This document shows positions 43,008 through 52,656 of a stretch of DNA of 64,000 bases, in pieces. The notes below the pieces were generated by a model. The model was not told the origin of the DNA and searched no databases. It worked only from the letters and a program-made list of their open reading frames with translations. Made by a program: the position numbers and the translations under genes. The DNA is from Chloroflexi bacterium HGW-Chloroflexi-10 (GTDB lineage: Bacteria > Chloroflexota > Anaerolineae > Anaerolineales > Anaerolineaceae): assembly GCA_002840755.1 (NCBI GenBank), contig PHBZ01000017.1:1-64000 (forward strand), given 5' to 3'. Position 1 is the stretch's first letter. The number at the start of each line of letters is the position of its first letter.

Positions 43008-44480
43008 ATGAGCAGCGAACCGATTGAAACGAAAAAACCGGTGGAAACTCCCGAAGAACAGATATCACAGACACAGCACAGCATCAGCATCGCGGGGAAA
43101 CAATTGGAATACACCGTAACCGCGGGATTGATGCTTTTAAAAGAAGAGGACGAAGAAAATGGAGAAAAGGCCAAGGCCTCAGTTTTTTATGTGGCCTACA
43201 CGCTCAATGGTGTAGAAGATGCGACCCGGAGACCAGTAACTTTTTCTTTCAATGGCGGGCCAGGGTCCTCCTCGGTCTGGATGCACCTGGGATTATTAGG
43301 CCCACGCAGGGTATTATTGGATGATGAGGGCATGCCTTATCCGCCACCTTACCGGTTGGTGGATAATGAGTATACTTTGCTCAGCCATACTGATCTGGTG
43401 TTTATTGACCCGGTCAGCACCGGTTACAGCCGCCCGGTACCCAAGGAAAAAGCTGAGCAATATCACAATGTAAAGAAAGACGTGGAATCGGTGGGTGAGT
43501 TTATCCGCTTATGGACCACACGCAACCAACGCTGGGCTTCTGCCAAATTTCTGATTGGAGAAAGCTATGGAACGACCCGGGCAGGTGGATTGGCGGACTA
43601 TTTACAGCAGCGCTACGGCATGTATCTGAATGGAATTATGCTGGTTTCTTCGATTTTAAATTTTATAACGGCACGCTTTGATCCTGGCAATGATTTGCCT
43701 TATCTGCTCTTTTTACCAACCTACACCGCTACAGCCTGGTACCACCACAAATTAGAAGAAGGGTTGATGGGCGATTTACGGCAGACATTGAATCAGGTGG
43801 AAGCTTTTTCGGCCAATGAATACGCGTTGGCATTGATGAGAGGCGCCGGTTTGACAGGTACTGAACGGGATCAAATTGCCGGACAACTGGCGCGGTTCAC
43901 CGGGTTATCTGTGGAGTATATCCACCAGACCAACCTGCGTATTGATATTCACCGATTTTGCCGTGAATTACGCCGTAAAGATGGTCTGACGGTTGGCCGC
44001 CTGGACAGCCGTTATACCGGTTTTTCCCGGGATGATGCTGCCGAAGTCAGTGAGAGCGACCCATCCTACAATGCCATTTTGGGTCCATACACGGCTACAT
44101 TGTATGATTATCTGCGCGGGTCTTTAAAGTTTGAACTGGACCGACATTATGAGATCCTATCCAACCTGTATGAGACCTGGAAATATGACACTTACCAGAA
44201 TCAATATGTAAATACAGCGGAAAACTTACGGATTGCTTTTCAATTGAATCCGGCTTTAAAGGTGATCGTTTGTAACGGATATTTCGACCTGGCAACTCCG
44301 TATTTCGCCACCGAGTACACGTTTAATCACATTGAATTACCAGAAACCCAACGGAAAAATATTCGCATGACCTATTATGAATCCGGACACATGATGTATG
44401 CACAAAAGAAATCATTGATTCAGGTCACTCAGGATTTGAAGCAGTTTATTGAAGATGCGGATTTTGCTTCTTCCCGCTGA
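43008..44480 (+). CDS. Serine carboxypeptidase-like protein (peptidase S10)
   Basis: 490 residues. S10 motifs: FNGGPGSSSVWMHLG (about 81-95), nucleophile Ser186 in GESYGTTRAGGLADYL, Asp in GYFDLATPY (near 418) and His in ESGHMMY (near 457). These form the Ser-Asp-His triad that removes C-terminal residues at acidic pH. S10 enzymes are mainly eukaryotic and secreted, but this protein has no signal peptide and begins with a Glu/Lys/Pro-rich region (2-20), so a cytoplasmic site is implied. AGGAGG precedes the ATG 43008. Its 3' end overlaps the convergent membrane-protein gene by 35 bases. Confidence 0.88.
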   Translation: MSSEPIETKKPVETPEEQISQTQHSISIAGKQLEYTVTAGLMLLKEEDEENGEKAKASVFYVAYTLNGVEDATRRPVTFSFNGGPGSSSVWMHLGLLGPRRVLLDDEGMPYPPPYRLVDNEYTLLSHTDLVFIDPVSTGYSRPVPKEKAEQYHNVKKDVESVGEFIRLWTTRNQRWASAKFLIGESYGTTRAGGLADYLQQRYGMYLNGIMLVSSILNFITARFDPGNDLPYLLFLPTYTATAWYHHKLEEGLMGDLRQTLNQVEAFSANEYALALMRGAGLTGTERDQIAGQLARFTGLSVEYIHQTNLRIDIHRFCRELRRKDGLTVGRLDSRYTGFSRDDAAEVSESDPSYNAILGPYTATLYDYLRGSLKFELDRHYEILSNLYETWKYDTYQNQYVNTAENLRIAFQLNPALKVIVCNGYFDLATPYFATEYTFNHIELPETQRKNIRMTYYESGHMMYAQKKSLIQVTQDLKQFIEDADFASSR

Positions 44481-44901
44481 TCTGCCACCAGAGGACTCCA
44501 CCCAGCATGCCGAGGAGTGCCATGAAAAGAATATCCATTATCGAAAAACAGATCGTTCCGCCGACCTGGGATAATTGATAGATCGTTTCGTAATCTGCGC
44601 CAACATCAATGCCCAACTGCTCCATCATTTCTGCTGCAGCCTCAGGCCCCATCAAACTGGCATTGATGATTGAGCCTATGATCTGGCCGATGATGGCACC
44701 GACACTGGCAATCAGACCGCTCAAAGCACCTTTTTTGACAGCTTCGCTGTTCATTACAGGTTTATCAAAAACGCCGGCCAGGTAACCGGCGGCCATCCCC
44801 AGAAAAATTGCCAAACAGGGGATGCATAACGGTGTGATTAATGCTGAAAGAGCTCCCAGCACCATTACGGCAATACCAATGATTAAACCAGATTTCAACA
44901 T
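44446..44901 (-). CDS. Hypothetical membrane protein (DUF-like, four helices)
   Basis: 151 residues with four or five hydrophobic segments, Gly/Ala-rich (LGALSALITPLCIPCLAIFLGMAAGYLAGV). A short soluble loop (AAEMMEQLGIDVGADYETIY) lies in the middle. The pattern is common in Anaerolineae membrane proteins of unknown function. CGGAGGG precedes the ATG. No partner gene. Confidence 0.65.
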   Translation of the reverse strand: MLKSGLIIGIAVMVLGALSALITPLCIPCLAIFLGMAAGYLAGVFDKPVMNSEAVKKGALSGLIASVGAIIGQIIGSIINASLMGPEAAAEMMEQLGIDVGADYETIYQLSQVGGTICFSIMDILFMALLGMLGGVLWWQISGKKQNPHLQ

Positions 44902-45097
44902 GATACCCTCCGGAGGTTGTATAGATTAAATAAATTATGCCACGAAATTTCTCTTATTGAAATATGAGTTGCCTGATTTATTTTAAAATAACTGATCGAT
45001 TAACCGGTAATAGTGAATTCTATCCTGATTGATATTTGATAGACCGTAAACTGCAAAGAAAAATTCTTTGTAACACTTATATCATCCAGCTAAAAAA

Positions 45098-46006
45098 CTA
45101 TGGTTTGGGATGGCCTTCAAAGAATGCCCACATCAGACGGGTGGCATCAATCTCCTGGGTGGTTGCACCAACAATCCAGGGTGGTAAGGGATCGCCACCC
45201 GGCCAGGAATGTCCGCCACCGGATATGGTATAGAAGGTCACCTCGGCGTTCTGATTGCAGTTGAGATAGGTCTTCCCGGTAACTGCCCCAGCCGGCGTGA
45301 TTTCCCGGGGAAGGGAGCCACAACCGTTGTGCGCAGCCAGGGTACTGGCCCAATCCGGAATATATGGAAACGGATGATTAAAAGCACGGGAAGGGCCTCC
45401 CTGATACGGCACAATCGGATCATTTGTTCCGTGGAACAGGATGGCCGGGACAGGATGGGCTGGGTTGCAATCTTCCCAGGCCAGCAAGTAAGCGCCGGAA
45501 ACCGAACCGATGGCCGCGATCCGCTCGGATAATTTGCAGGACAGCAAAAAGGATAGTCCTCCACCATTGGACAGCCCATTGGCGTAAATCCGGTGTTAGT
45601 TGATATTGAATTCAACCTCCAGTTTATCAATCAGATCCGAGATGAATTGAACCTCTTTCAGGGCAGCATACTGCTCAAGCGATTGGCTGGTGGACCAGCG
45701 CATTGGGAACCGCGTGCCAGCGGGATAAACCACGATGAAACCATATTCATCGGCCAGGTCATTCCAGCGGCTGATCTGCGCCTGATGCGCCGGCCATTCG
45801 GCATACCCATGGACACTGATGATGAGGGGTGTGGGAACAGCCGGATCATAACTTTGCGGTACGTACAAAAGATATTTGCGCATCTCTCCCGAGGAGATGA
45901 TTGACCCATTGGTTTTGTTGAGGACATTAAAGGTAATGGTGATGGCAACCACACACAGTAATAAAATACCGATTAGCGTAACGAAGATGCGGAGTAGTAT
46001 TTTCAT
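45098..46006 (-). pseudogene. PHB-depolymerase/feruloyl-esterase-like hydrolase with a premature stop
   Basis: The frame from ATG 46006 to 45098 is 303 codons with one in-frame TAA (45596-45598) at codon 137. Before it lie a signal anchor (LRIFVTLIGILLLCVVAITIT) and an alpha/beta-hydrolase start (LLYVPQSYDPAVPTPLIISVHGYAEW). Directly after it, the nucleophile motif NGLSNGGG follows in the same frame, then Asp in GTNDPIVPYQGG and His in GGGHSWPGG. So the catalytic Ser is cut off from the N-terminal half by one nonsense codon. A single base change would restore a normal poly(3-hydroxybutyrate) depolymerase or feruloyl-esterase-like secreted enzyme. It may be a recent pseudogene or an assembly error. 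Confidence 0.8.
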
Positions 46007-46156
46007 TGCGAGTGTTATATCTCCTTTTTGGGTTCCAAGGGTGTTCCGATTGAATAATTGTAATTCGATTAAGCCTTATCCAAAAATTTTGTTGAAGATC
46101 AATTAGCGTATATTCTGGGTGTTAATAGATGGACTATTTTTTTTTCTGAGGAAAAG

Positions 46157-46501
46157 ATGATAACCGGATTAAAGTGGCTCAATTTGTTGGTTCGATTCAT
46201 ATTGGAAATATGCATGCTGATAGCGATCGGTTATTGGGGGGTGGTGACCGGAAATACCGTTTTGATTAAGATACTACTGGGTGTGCTAGGCCCGGTTGTG
46301 TACGCAACGATCTGGGGTTTTTGGATGGCGCCAAAGGCAAAACGGCGATTGAAAGGCGTTTGGTTCCTTGGTGTTGAATTAGTCCTTTTTGGCAGCGCTA
46401 TTATGGTTTTGTATGCGACGGGGCAGAATCAGATTGCTTTGATTTTTGCCCTGGTTTATTTGCTTAACCGCCTGCTGCTTACCTTTTGGAAACAAACATG
46501 A
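46157..46501 (+). CDS. YrdB-family (DUF2568) membrane protein
   Basis: 114 residues and four membrane helices. The pattern LNLLVRFILEICMLIAIGYWG, followed by PVVYATIWGFWMAPKAKRRLKG, is characteristic of the YrdB/DUF2568 family of unknown function. GAGGAAAAG precedes the ATG. Single gene between a pseudogene and a lipoprotein gene. Confidence 0.8.
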   Translation: MITGLKWLNLLVRFILEICMLIAIGYWGVVTGNTVLIKILLGVLGPVVYATIWGFWMAPKAKRRLKGVWFLGVELVLFGSAIMVLYATGQNQIALIFALVYLLNRLLLTFWKQT

Positions 46502-46682
46502 TCTTGCGGGGAAAACAAATAACAATATTCTGATTTTCGTTTTTCTTGACGTTTTTTTGACGCCGATTATTTATGATGAATGAAAGAAAACAGTAACATT
46601 TTCGGTAGCAGCTTGTAAATTGCTAACTACCATGGCTGTTTTGTTTTCATTCGGACCATATTAAATTATAGAGGAGCGTAGT

Positions 46683-48389
46683 ATGAATAAGAACTCGAAT
46701 CGGAATCTTTTATTGATCATTATTCTGACCATAATTTCCATGGCTTGTATGTGTCTGCCGGCGGGTATCAAAGATAAATTTTCATCCAGTGGTTCAAATG
46801 ACTCCGAAAGTTTACTGGGGGAGGAATATCGCAGCGAGCAGGGTGGATTCTCCATACAAAAAGTTGAGGGATATACTTTTGAGGATGTGATTGGCATCAT
46901 CAATATGATTGCACCAGATGCTGTTCCGGAAGTTGGCCCGGGGATTATGGTGGTGGGAGGATTAAACGAAAATGAACAGAACAATGATGATCTGGTTGAA
47001 ACGTTGAAGCAAAGTTCGCCAACGATGGAGTTCTCCAAAGTAAAAAAAATAAAGGTAGACGGTGTTGAGGGGTTGATCCTTTCGGTTGATGGGACCAATA
47101 GTGAACAAGAAATTCGCGGAAAAATTGTTGTTGTGATGGTGACGCCGTTGCAGCAATTTACCATGATTGGTTTAGCCCCCACCGAGCGCTGGGATGAGAT
47201 GGAGCCGGCTTTTGATGCGGTATTGGATTCGGTTAAGTTTTTTGAAGCCAGTCCGGATGCTATTTTGGAGGAAAGCTGGGATGAGCCGGAATCGGTGATG
47301 CCTACCCAACAGGTTATGCAGAACGAGCCTGAAGCTATAACCGATTCCTTATTGGTGCGGCAGTGGGCGGTTGCAGCACAAGCCAGTTCTCAGTATGGCG
47401 ATGATTCCTGGGCGGCTAGTCAGGCGACCGGTGAGCCTGATGTGGATGAATGCGGCGATAATATATTGGCGTGGGCATCGGTTCGGCCAAATTCGCTGGA
47501 ATGGATTAACCTGGATTATGCAACCCCGGTTGTGCCGACAGAGATCAATATTTATCAGAGCTACAATCCATCCCAGGTCGTTGAAGTATATATCATGGAT
47601 ATAAACGGGGATGAATATATTGTTTGGGAAGGTGAACCTGAAGCAGTGTCCAATTGTCCGGATCTGATGAGCATCACCATAGAATTGGATGAAAGTTTTC
47701 TGGTAGATCGTCTGACTATTGTGGTTGACCAGAGCATCATGGGTTGGGGATGGGCGGAGATCGACGCAGTAGAACTGGTGGGTTTTGCTGAAGGACATGC
47801 CGATTCGATTCCATCTGCCGTGGAGCCGCAAACTGAGCCGCAGCCGCAAAACAACGATGCTTCCACGCCTTCCAATTACAGCGGGTGGATGGCCTGCCCG
47901 GTGTATCAGGGCTATCTACAGGTGGTCCCCGGGAAAACACAGGTGGGTGAATTAGACGGGCTATTAGGGCTGACCGGCAAACGCAGTACCGATAGCTGGA
48001 AACCACGCGATGATCATGCGGATACATTTATTTATGACCTGGGCAAAGATAGTATGCTAGCCTGGATCAGCGTGACTACGGAGGGGGTTGTTTACAAAAA
48101 AGCAATTTCTGCCAATACACATCCGACAGATTTTCTATTGGCAACTGTTACCAAGGATACCTATGACCAATTGGATGCAATTTATAAACGCGATCAGGTC
48201 ATTCCATACGCAGTGATGGCAAATACGCTAACCGCTCCGGGTTTTCTGAGTGAACAATATTTGCGCAAGGATGACGGCAAGATGGTGTCTACATATCAAT
48301 GGTTCCATGCGAATGGCGACCATATGAGTGGGTTCTTCTATGATGGCATGCTGACCGGAATGGCAGGGTTGGTATTTATTCCAAAATAA
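46683..48389 (+). CDS. Secreted lipoprotein with discoidin-like domain
   Basis: 568 residues. A lipoprotein signal peptide is present (LLLIIILTIISMACMCLP, lipobox SMAC, Cys about 22). Residues 40-190 form a first domain without a family match. About 225-370 (WAVAAQASSQYGDDSWAASQATGEPD to EIDAVELVG in parts) matches the sandwich common in Chloroflexota surface proteins: a coagulation-factor-5/8-like fold with a W.A..A.G.PD motif. A Pro/Gln-rich linker follows, and then a C-terminal domain of about 190 residues with no match. GAGGAGCG precedes the ATG. It probably sits on the outer face of the membrane; ligand unknown. Confidence 0.75.
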   Translation: MNKNSNRNLLLIIILTIISMACMCLPAGIKDKFSSSGSNDSESLLGEEYRSEQGGFSIQKVEGYTFEDVIGIINMIAPDAVPEVGPGIMVVGGLNENEQNNDDLVETLKQSSPTMEFSKVKKIKVDGVEGLILSVDGTNSEQEIRGKIVVVMVTPLQQFTMIGLAPTERWDEMEPAFDAVLDSVKFFEASPDAILEESWDEPESVMPTQQVMQNEPEAITDSLLVRQWAVAAQASSQYGDDSWAASQATGEPDVDECGDNILAWASVRPNSLEWINLDYATPVVPTEINIYQSYNPSQVVEVYIMDINGDEYIVWEGEPEAVSNCPDLMSITIELDESFLVDRLTIVVDQSIMGWGWAEIDAVELVGFAEGHADSIPSAVEPQTEPQPQNNDASTPSNYSGWMACPVYQGYLQVVPGKTQVGELDGLLGLTGKRSTDSWKPRDDHADTFIYDLGKDSMLAWISVTTEGVVYKKAISANTHPTDFLLATVTKDTYDQLDAIYKRDQVIPYAVMANTLTAPGFLSEQYLRKDDGKMVSTYQWFHANGDHMSGFFYDGMLTGMAGLVFIPK

Positions 48390-48415
48390 TAAAATAGTAG
48401 ATAATTAATAAAGAC

Positions 48416-48667
48416 TTGTTGCATGTAGGTTCAGGGAGTGAAAAGATGAAATCGGTGGGTGGGTTTTGTGCTTTCTTTTGTCATTCTGATGTTCCTTATG
48501 GTATGTGGAGCGCGACAGGATACACAGAGGCAGGGTATTCCGATGGCGTTTTTGGCAGTAAGGCTGACCAGGCTGTACGCCGCTTCCAGGAGCGCAACAA
48601 CCTGGTTGTGGATGGTATTGTTGGACAGATCACCTGGAATTTATTATTCAGTAAAAATACAAAATAG
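48416..48667 (+). pseudogene. Fragment of a peptidoglycan-binding lipoprotein, probably frameshifted
   Basis: In one frame residues GYTEAGYSDGVFGSKADQAVRRFQ (in part) to QITWNLL form a PG-binding-1 domain with the DG.FG and AV..FQ signatures. In a second frame, upstream, RWVGFVLSFVILMFLMVCGA reads as a lipoprotein signal peptide but without a start codon in frame. The ATG 48446 behind CAGGGAG begins a mixed frame. The two halves therefore look like one gene with one or two frameshifts and a lost repeat half. It is also possible that the 83-codon frame is a small real gene. Confidence 0.4.
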
Positions 48668-48703
48668 TCATTTGTTTAACATAAATAAGAAAGAAGTGTG
48701 ACA

Positions 48704-51346
48704 ATGAAAAATAAATATTGGGCTTTAATTTTGATCTTTATATTCATAATTGCGTCGACGGGTATGACGGGGAGGGTTTCCGCTTTTACTCCTCCAGAGG
48801 AAGGAGCAAAAACCGATAACTATTTTACGTCTACTGGCTCCATGCATTCACCACGTAGTTTGTTTACCCTTTCGCTTTTGCCAGATGGCAAAGTGTTAGC
48901 GGCAGGCGGCTATTATAATGATGGAGCAGACCATTATTTGAATACCAGTGAAATCTATAATCCGATTGATGGGTTATGGTATTTGGTTCCGGGTAGCATG
49001 ACCAATAACCGGAGAGGCCATACGGCTACTACCTTGCTTGATGGGCGAATACTGGTAGTGGGTGGGGAAAATGGGACAACCATATTGAATAAAGCTGAGA
49101 TTTATGACCCTGCAACAAATACATGGAGTGAAACCTCCGATATGTTATCTGCAAGGGTCGGACATACGGCTACGCGTCTGGCAGATGGCCGTGTTCTGGT
49201 AGTGGGTGGGTGCAGCTCTGCTATGATATGCAACGACAGCACAGAAATTTATAATCCAACGAATGACACCTGGTACACCGCTGCCATTCTGAAAACCGGC
49301 GCTCGAAAGAATCACGCGGCTGTTCTAATGAATGATGGCAGGGTTATGGTTACAGGCGGCTTTAATTTTGGAACAATCCCAGGAGTTTATTACCAATCTA
49401 CTGAGATCTACGACCCAATGTTAGACGAATGGACCCAAAAAGCAAACATGAACACAAAACGGTCTGAGCATTTTGCTGTTGTTCGGCGGGATGGTAAGGT
49501 ACTGGTCATTGGAGGTTTTTATCGGTCTTCCGGAATTGGTGGAACGATCCTTGAAAACTATGTACAAACTTCACAACTTTATGACCCTGGAACCAATACA
49601 TGGTCAACAGCCAGCAGTATGTGGAATACCGGAAGGCGCGGCTCGGCTGCCATACTTGACCCGTTTGGCAATTATTATCTAATTGCCGGCTACAATAGCA
49701 CACACCCATCCGGATTGTTTTTGACTGAGTACCGTGATATCGATACTGATTCAGATTGGATTTATAACAGCTTTCCAGCTTTAAATGGAGAACGGTTTCA
49801 TCATGCTGCTATTCAACTTGCGAATGGAGCCTTTTTAGTAGCTGGCGGTATGAGAACCAATTCAGATATTTATTATGCAACCGCAGAAATCTATCAGAAT
49901 TTAAACGGAGATGCTTACATCTATGCCAACTCTTTGAGTAGCGGGAGTTTTATGGCTTCCGGTACACTATTGGAAAACGGTGATATCCTGATTTCAGGAG
50001 GAAGCAGCGAATATGAAGCTGGCATCAATAAATCTTGTTCCAATTCGGTTTACCTTTGGCGGACGGAACTGGATGACCGGGACAACATGACACCCATGCA
50101 GTATGCCCGCTGTGGTCATTCGACAACTTTGTTGTCGGATGGGCGTGTAGTGGTGATTGGTGGTTCCAGTAGAACATTCGATTCTATTGGAATCTCGGTC
50201 ATTGAAATTCTGAATGGCGGGCAATGGCAGCGAGTCATAACGGGTTATTATATTGTGGGTCATACAGCCACCTTGCTGCCGGATGGCGAGATTTTAATTG
50301 TTGGTTTAAGCAATGAACCTAATGGGTTGTTATTTAATCCGAATACATTGGAAACCCGCCAGACGCTTGGACAGTATACTGGTTCTTATAATGGGCACAC
50401 AGCTACCTTGCTGTCCGACGGGAAGGTTCTTTTATTAGGGAGCAGCGTAAATAATATCAATGAATTGTACGATCCGACAACAGAAACATTTAGTGTGATA
50501 CCATCGCCATTTGCTTCTAACCGTGCTTTGCGTAACCACACGGCGACGCTACTGCCGGATGGCAGAGTTCTGATTGCCGGTGGTATTGAAAAGGATTTGG
50601 ACACAAATCTAATTTTCCCTGTAAACGAGACTTATATCTATAAGTCTTCCACCAATTCCTGGAATACTGTGGGTGATATGACATCTGCCAGAGGCTATCA
50701 TAGCGCAACATTAATGCCTGATGGAAAATTGGTTGTCTTTGGTGGAAAAACATTAGAAGCTGATGCTGTAAATACAGTAGAAATTTATGATCCTGCAACC
50801 TATAGCTGGTACCAATCCGGAACGATGACCCATGCGCGCGCTTTCCACAAGACTTTATTAACCACTCAGGGAAATATTTTTGTGTTTGGCGGTTATAACC
50901 AGTATGAGGAAGTAGTCTCACAGGTAGAACGGTATTACTTCTGGAATTCTTCACCACCCATTGCAGGTGGTTCCATGTGGCAGCCGCTAATTACTGATAT
51001 TGAGGGGATTCAAAATACTGAAGGCTTACAATACACCCTGTCAGGTAGTCAACTCATTGGAGATGTGGAAGCCAGTAGCGGCCTAACCGGTCAGTCTGCT
51101 ACCAACCATCCCTTAGTGAGAGTAATGCGTCTGAATAACCAACAGATGATGTGGCTGAATGTGGATGGGGCAGCAACGGAAGATGAATTTGCAGCCAAAT
51201 TAAGTGATGAGCTCCCACCCGGTCCGGCATTGGTATTTGTTTTTGCTAACGGCAGCCGCAGTAATGGCGTGATTGCACTTTCTACCACGCCACCACCGCC
51301 GATTACTGAGGAATACGAAGTTTACCTTCCTTTGCTTATTCGGTAA
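48704..51346 (+). CDS. Secreted Kelch-repeat beta-propeller protein
   Basis: 880 residues. Signal peptide about 1-28 (KYWALILIFIFIIASTGMTGRVSA). Twelve or so Kelch repeats are recognisable by LxDGRVLVVGG, followed by a spaced EIYNP...W (for example ATTLLDGRILVVGG ... EIYDPATNTWSE). These form one or two six- to seven-bladed propellers. A C-terminal domain (about 735-860) precedes the tail EVYLPLLIR, shared with two other large secreted proteins here. Surface-display role inferred. AAGAAG lies upstream of ATG 48704; a GTG two codons earlier is possible. Confidence 0.85.
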   Translation: MKNKYWALILIFIFIIASTGMTGRVSAFTPPEEGAKTDNYFTSTGSMHSPRSLFTLSLLPDGKVLAAGGYYNDGADHYLNTSEIYNPIDGLWYLVPGSMTNNRRGHTATTLLDGRILVVGGENGTTILNKAEIYDPATNTWSETSDMLSARVGHTATRLADGRVLVVGGCSSAMICNDSTEIYNPTNDTWYTAAILKTGARKNHAAVLMNDGRVMVTGGFNFGTIPGVYYQSTEIYDPMLDEWTQKANMNTKRSEHFAVVRRDGKVLVIGGFYRSSGIGGTILENYVQTSQLYDPGTNTWSTASSMWNTGRRGSAAILDPFGNYYLIAGYNSTHPSGLFLTEYRDIDTDSDWIYNSFPALNGERFHHAAIQLANGAFLVAGGMRTNSDIYYATAEIYQNLNGDAYIYANSLSSGSFMASGTLLENGDILISGGSSEYEAGINKSCSNSVYLWRTELDDRDNMTPMQYARCGHSTTLLSDGRVVVIGGSSRTFDSIGISVIEILNGGQWQRVITGYYIVGHTATLLPDGEILIVGLSNEPNGLLFNPNTLETRQTLGQYTGSYNGHTATLLSDGKVLLLGSSVNNINELYDPTTETFSVIPSPFASNRALRNHTATLLPDGRVLIAGGIEKDLDTNLIFPVNETYIYKSSTNSWNTVGDMTSARGYHSATLMPDGKLVVFGGKTLEADAVNTVEIYDPATYSWYQSGTMTHARAFHKTLLTTQGNIFVFGGYNQYEEVVSQVERYYFWNSSPPIAGGSMWQPLITDIEGIQNTEGLQYTLSGSQLIGDVEASSGLTGQSATNHPLVRVMRLNNQQMMWLNVDGAATEDEFAAKLSDELPPGPALVFVFANGSRSNGVIALSTTPPPPITEEYEVYLPLLIR

Positions 51347-51354
51347 ATAAATGA

Positions 51355-52428
51355 CTAATCGTTAGGATTGTTTTGGATAGCGGCGGAGTAAATTGCCTGC
51401 AAAAGAGAATTTGCTTCGACGCTATCCTGTCCCAATTCCCAGATCATGATCCCACCCAGGTCATTTTCCCTGGCGTATCGTGTTTTTTGCTGTACCGTGT
51501 AAATACCATTAAAGAAAATTCCATCGACTTCATCTGTTTGAGGATCTGGGCTATATTGCTGCATTATTTCTGCGTATGTCATGGCAGTATAGGGTTCGAT
51601 TATCTGGCGGCCGTAGAATGGGATGCCCAGTAATAGTTTTTCCGGTGGATTACCGGCTTCGATGAATTGGTGTACATCCACCATTGCCTGTTCAAGCGTG
51701 GCGTGAAGCGGGTGGTGATCATAGGACATGATATGAATACGGTCGGTCTGCCGGTAAATTTCCGGATCCAGTTTATTGGCTGGTGCGAGCGCCACACTGA
51801 TCATCAGATTGTGTGCTTTAACCTCGGAAAATAATGCGCTGTAGCCGTTTCTATCCGCGTCTGTTTTGGGGAATTCCCAATCAAAGTCAAACCCATCCAA
51901 GTTGTTTTCCTGGGCGAAACGGATCAGGTTATTTGCAAACACTGTGCGTATTTCCGGATTGGTAACAACGGTGCTGAAATGCTCCGAGCGTCCCCATCCG
52001 CCTACAGCTACATGGATGCGGGTGCCATATTTTTCTTTCATGTTCTGCAATAATCCGAATGTCGCCGGGTTTAAGCGGCTGGTATCCAATTCGCCGTTGG
52101 CGGTTGGTTCTGCTGAAAAGTAGATGATATCCGTCAGGCAATTGCCCCAATCCGGGTTGAGGGTGCGGTATTCAGGCAGGTAACCTACTATCAGGAAATC
52201 ATTGGGGATTTGTTCGCTGGAATCACACCAGCCGTCCGGTTTTGGGATTGGTGTGGTTTGCGCTGTAGTGGGAGTAAGGTTGGCAGCCGGTGCGGCAGTT
52301 TGTGTTGGCGCAGGAGTTGGTACAGAGCCATGGGATGACGTTGAGCAGGAAGCAAACAACACCGCACAAATCAGAAAGATGGAGGCGTGTGTAGAAAAGT
52401 TGGGCAGACGAAACTGATTTGAAACCAT
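51355..52428 (-). CDS. GH18-family glycoside hydrolase, lipoprotein
   Basis: 357 residues. A lipoprotein signal peptide (LFASC, Cys28) and a Pro/Thr/Ala linker (30-65) precede a TIM-barrel catalytic domain. The GH18 signature DGFDFDWE lies at 178-185, with the catalytic acid Glu185; a GGWG loop and MSYDHH (about 234) are further GH18 elements. It probably cleaves beta-1,4-linked N-acetylglucosamine polymers (chitin or peptidoglycan), at the outer face of the membrane. No ribosome site is evident before the ATG. The gene is convergent with the Kelch gene (8 bases apart), which may place them in one functional neighbourhood. Confidence 0.88.
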   Translation of the reverse strand: MVSNQFRLPNFSTHASIFLICAVLFASCSTSSHGSVPTPAPTQTAAPAANLTPTTAQTTPIPKPDGWCDSSEQIPNDFLIVGYLPEYRTLNPDWGNCLTDIIYFSAEPTANGELDTSRLNPATFGLLQNMKEKYGTRIHVAVGGWGRSEHFSTVVTNPEIRTVFANNLIRFAQENNLDGFDFDWEFPKTDADRNGYSALFSEVKAHNLMISVALAPANKLDPEIYRQTDRIHIMSYDHHPLHATLEQAMVDVHQFIEAGNPPEKLLLGIPFYGRQIIEPYTAMTYAEIMQQYSPDPQTDEVDGIFFNGIYTVQQKTRYARENDLGGIMIWELGQDSVEANSLLQAIYSAAIQNNPND

Positions 52429-52615
52429 AAGGAATTTTTGGGTGAAGTTTAAGCTTTTTACCGGAGAATAGTGGATGCTAACTAACCAGATTGGGTGTTT
52501 TGATTATATCAGCAGGGTATGTTTTGTGTATTTAAACTGAATAATTACCGGGAAAATGCTTTGAAATCATTAAATAATCAGAATGGTTTGGTTATTGGTT
52601 AGGAGTTTGTTGGAT

Positions 52616-52631
52616 TGTGACATTTGTCACT
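52616..52631. promoter_or_regulatory. CRP/FNR-like palindrome upstream of the regulator gene
   Basis: TGTGA-CATTTG-TCACT, with GTGACA and TGTCAC as perfect arms. This equals the CRP consensus in spacing. It lies just before TATAAT at 52635-52640, a position usually linked to repression. Confidence 0.5.
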
Positions 52632-52634
52632 TGT

Positions 52635-52640
52635 TATAAT
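52635..52640 (+). promoter_or_regulatory. -10 element of the regulator gene
   Basis: TATAAT, 63 bases before the start codon at 52704. A -35 is poor (GGATTG at 17 bp), compatible with an activator-dependent or repressed promoter. Confidence 0.45.
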
Positions 52641-52656
52641 ATTTGTATTACGATAA

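Noticed and set aside
42108..44480. A phage-defence island suggested by the AAA ATPase next to a peptidase
   Set aside because: The two genes are divergent, no nuclease, reverse transcriptase or toxin-like partner is present, and the S10 enzyme is a housekeeping-type hydrolase.
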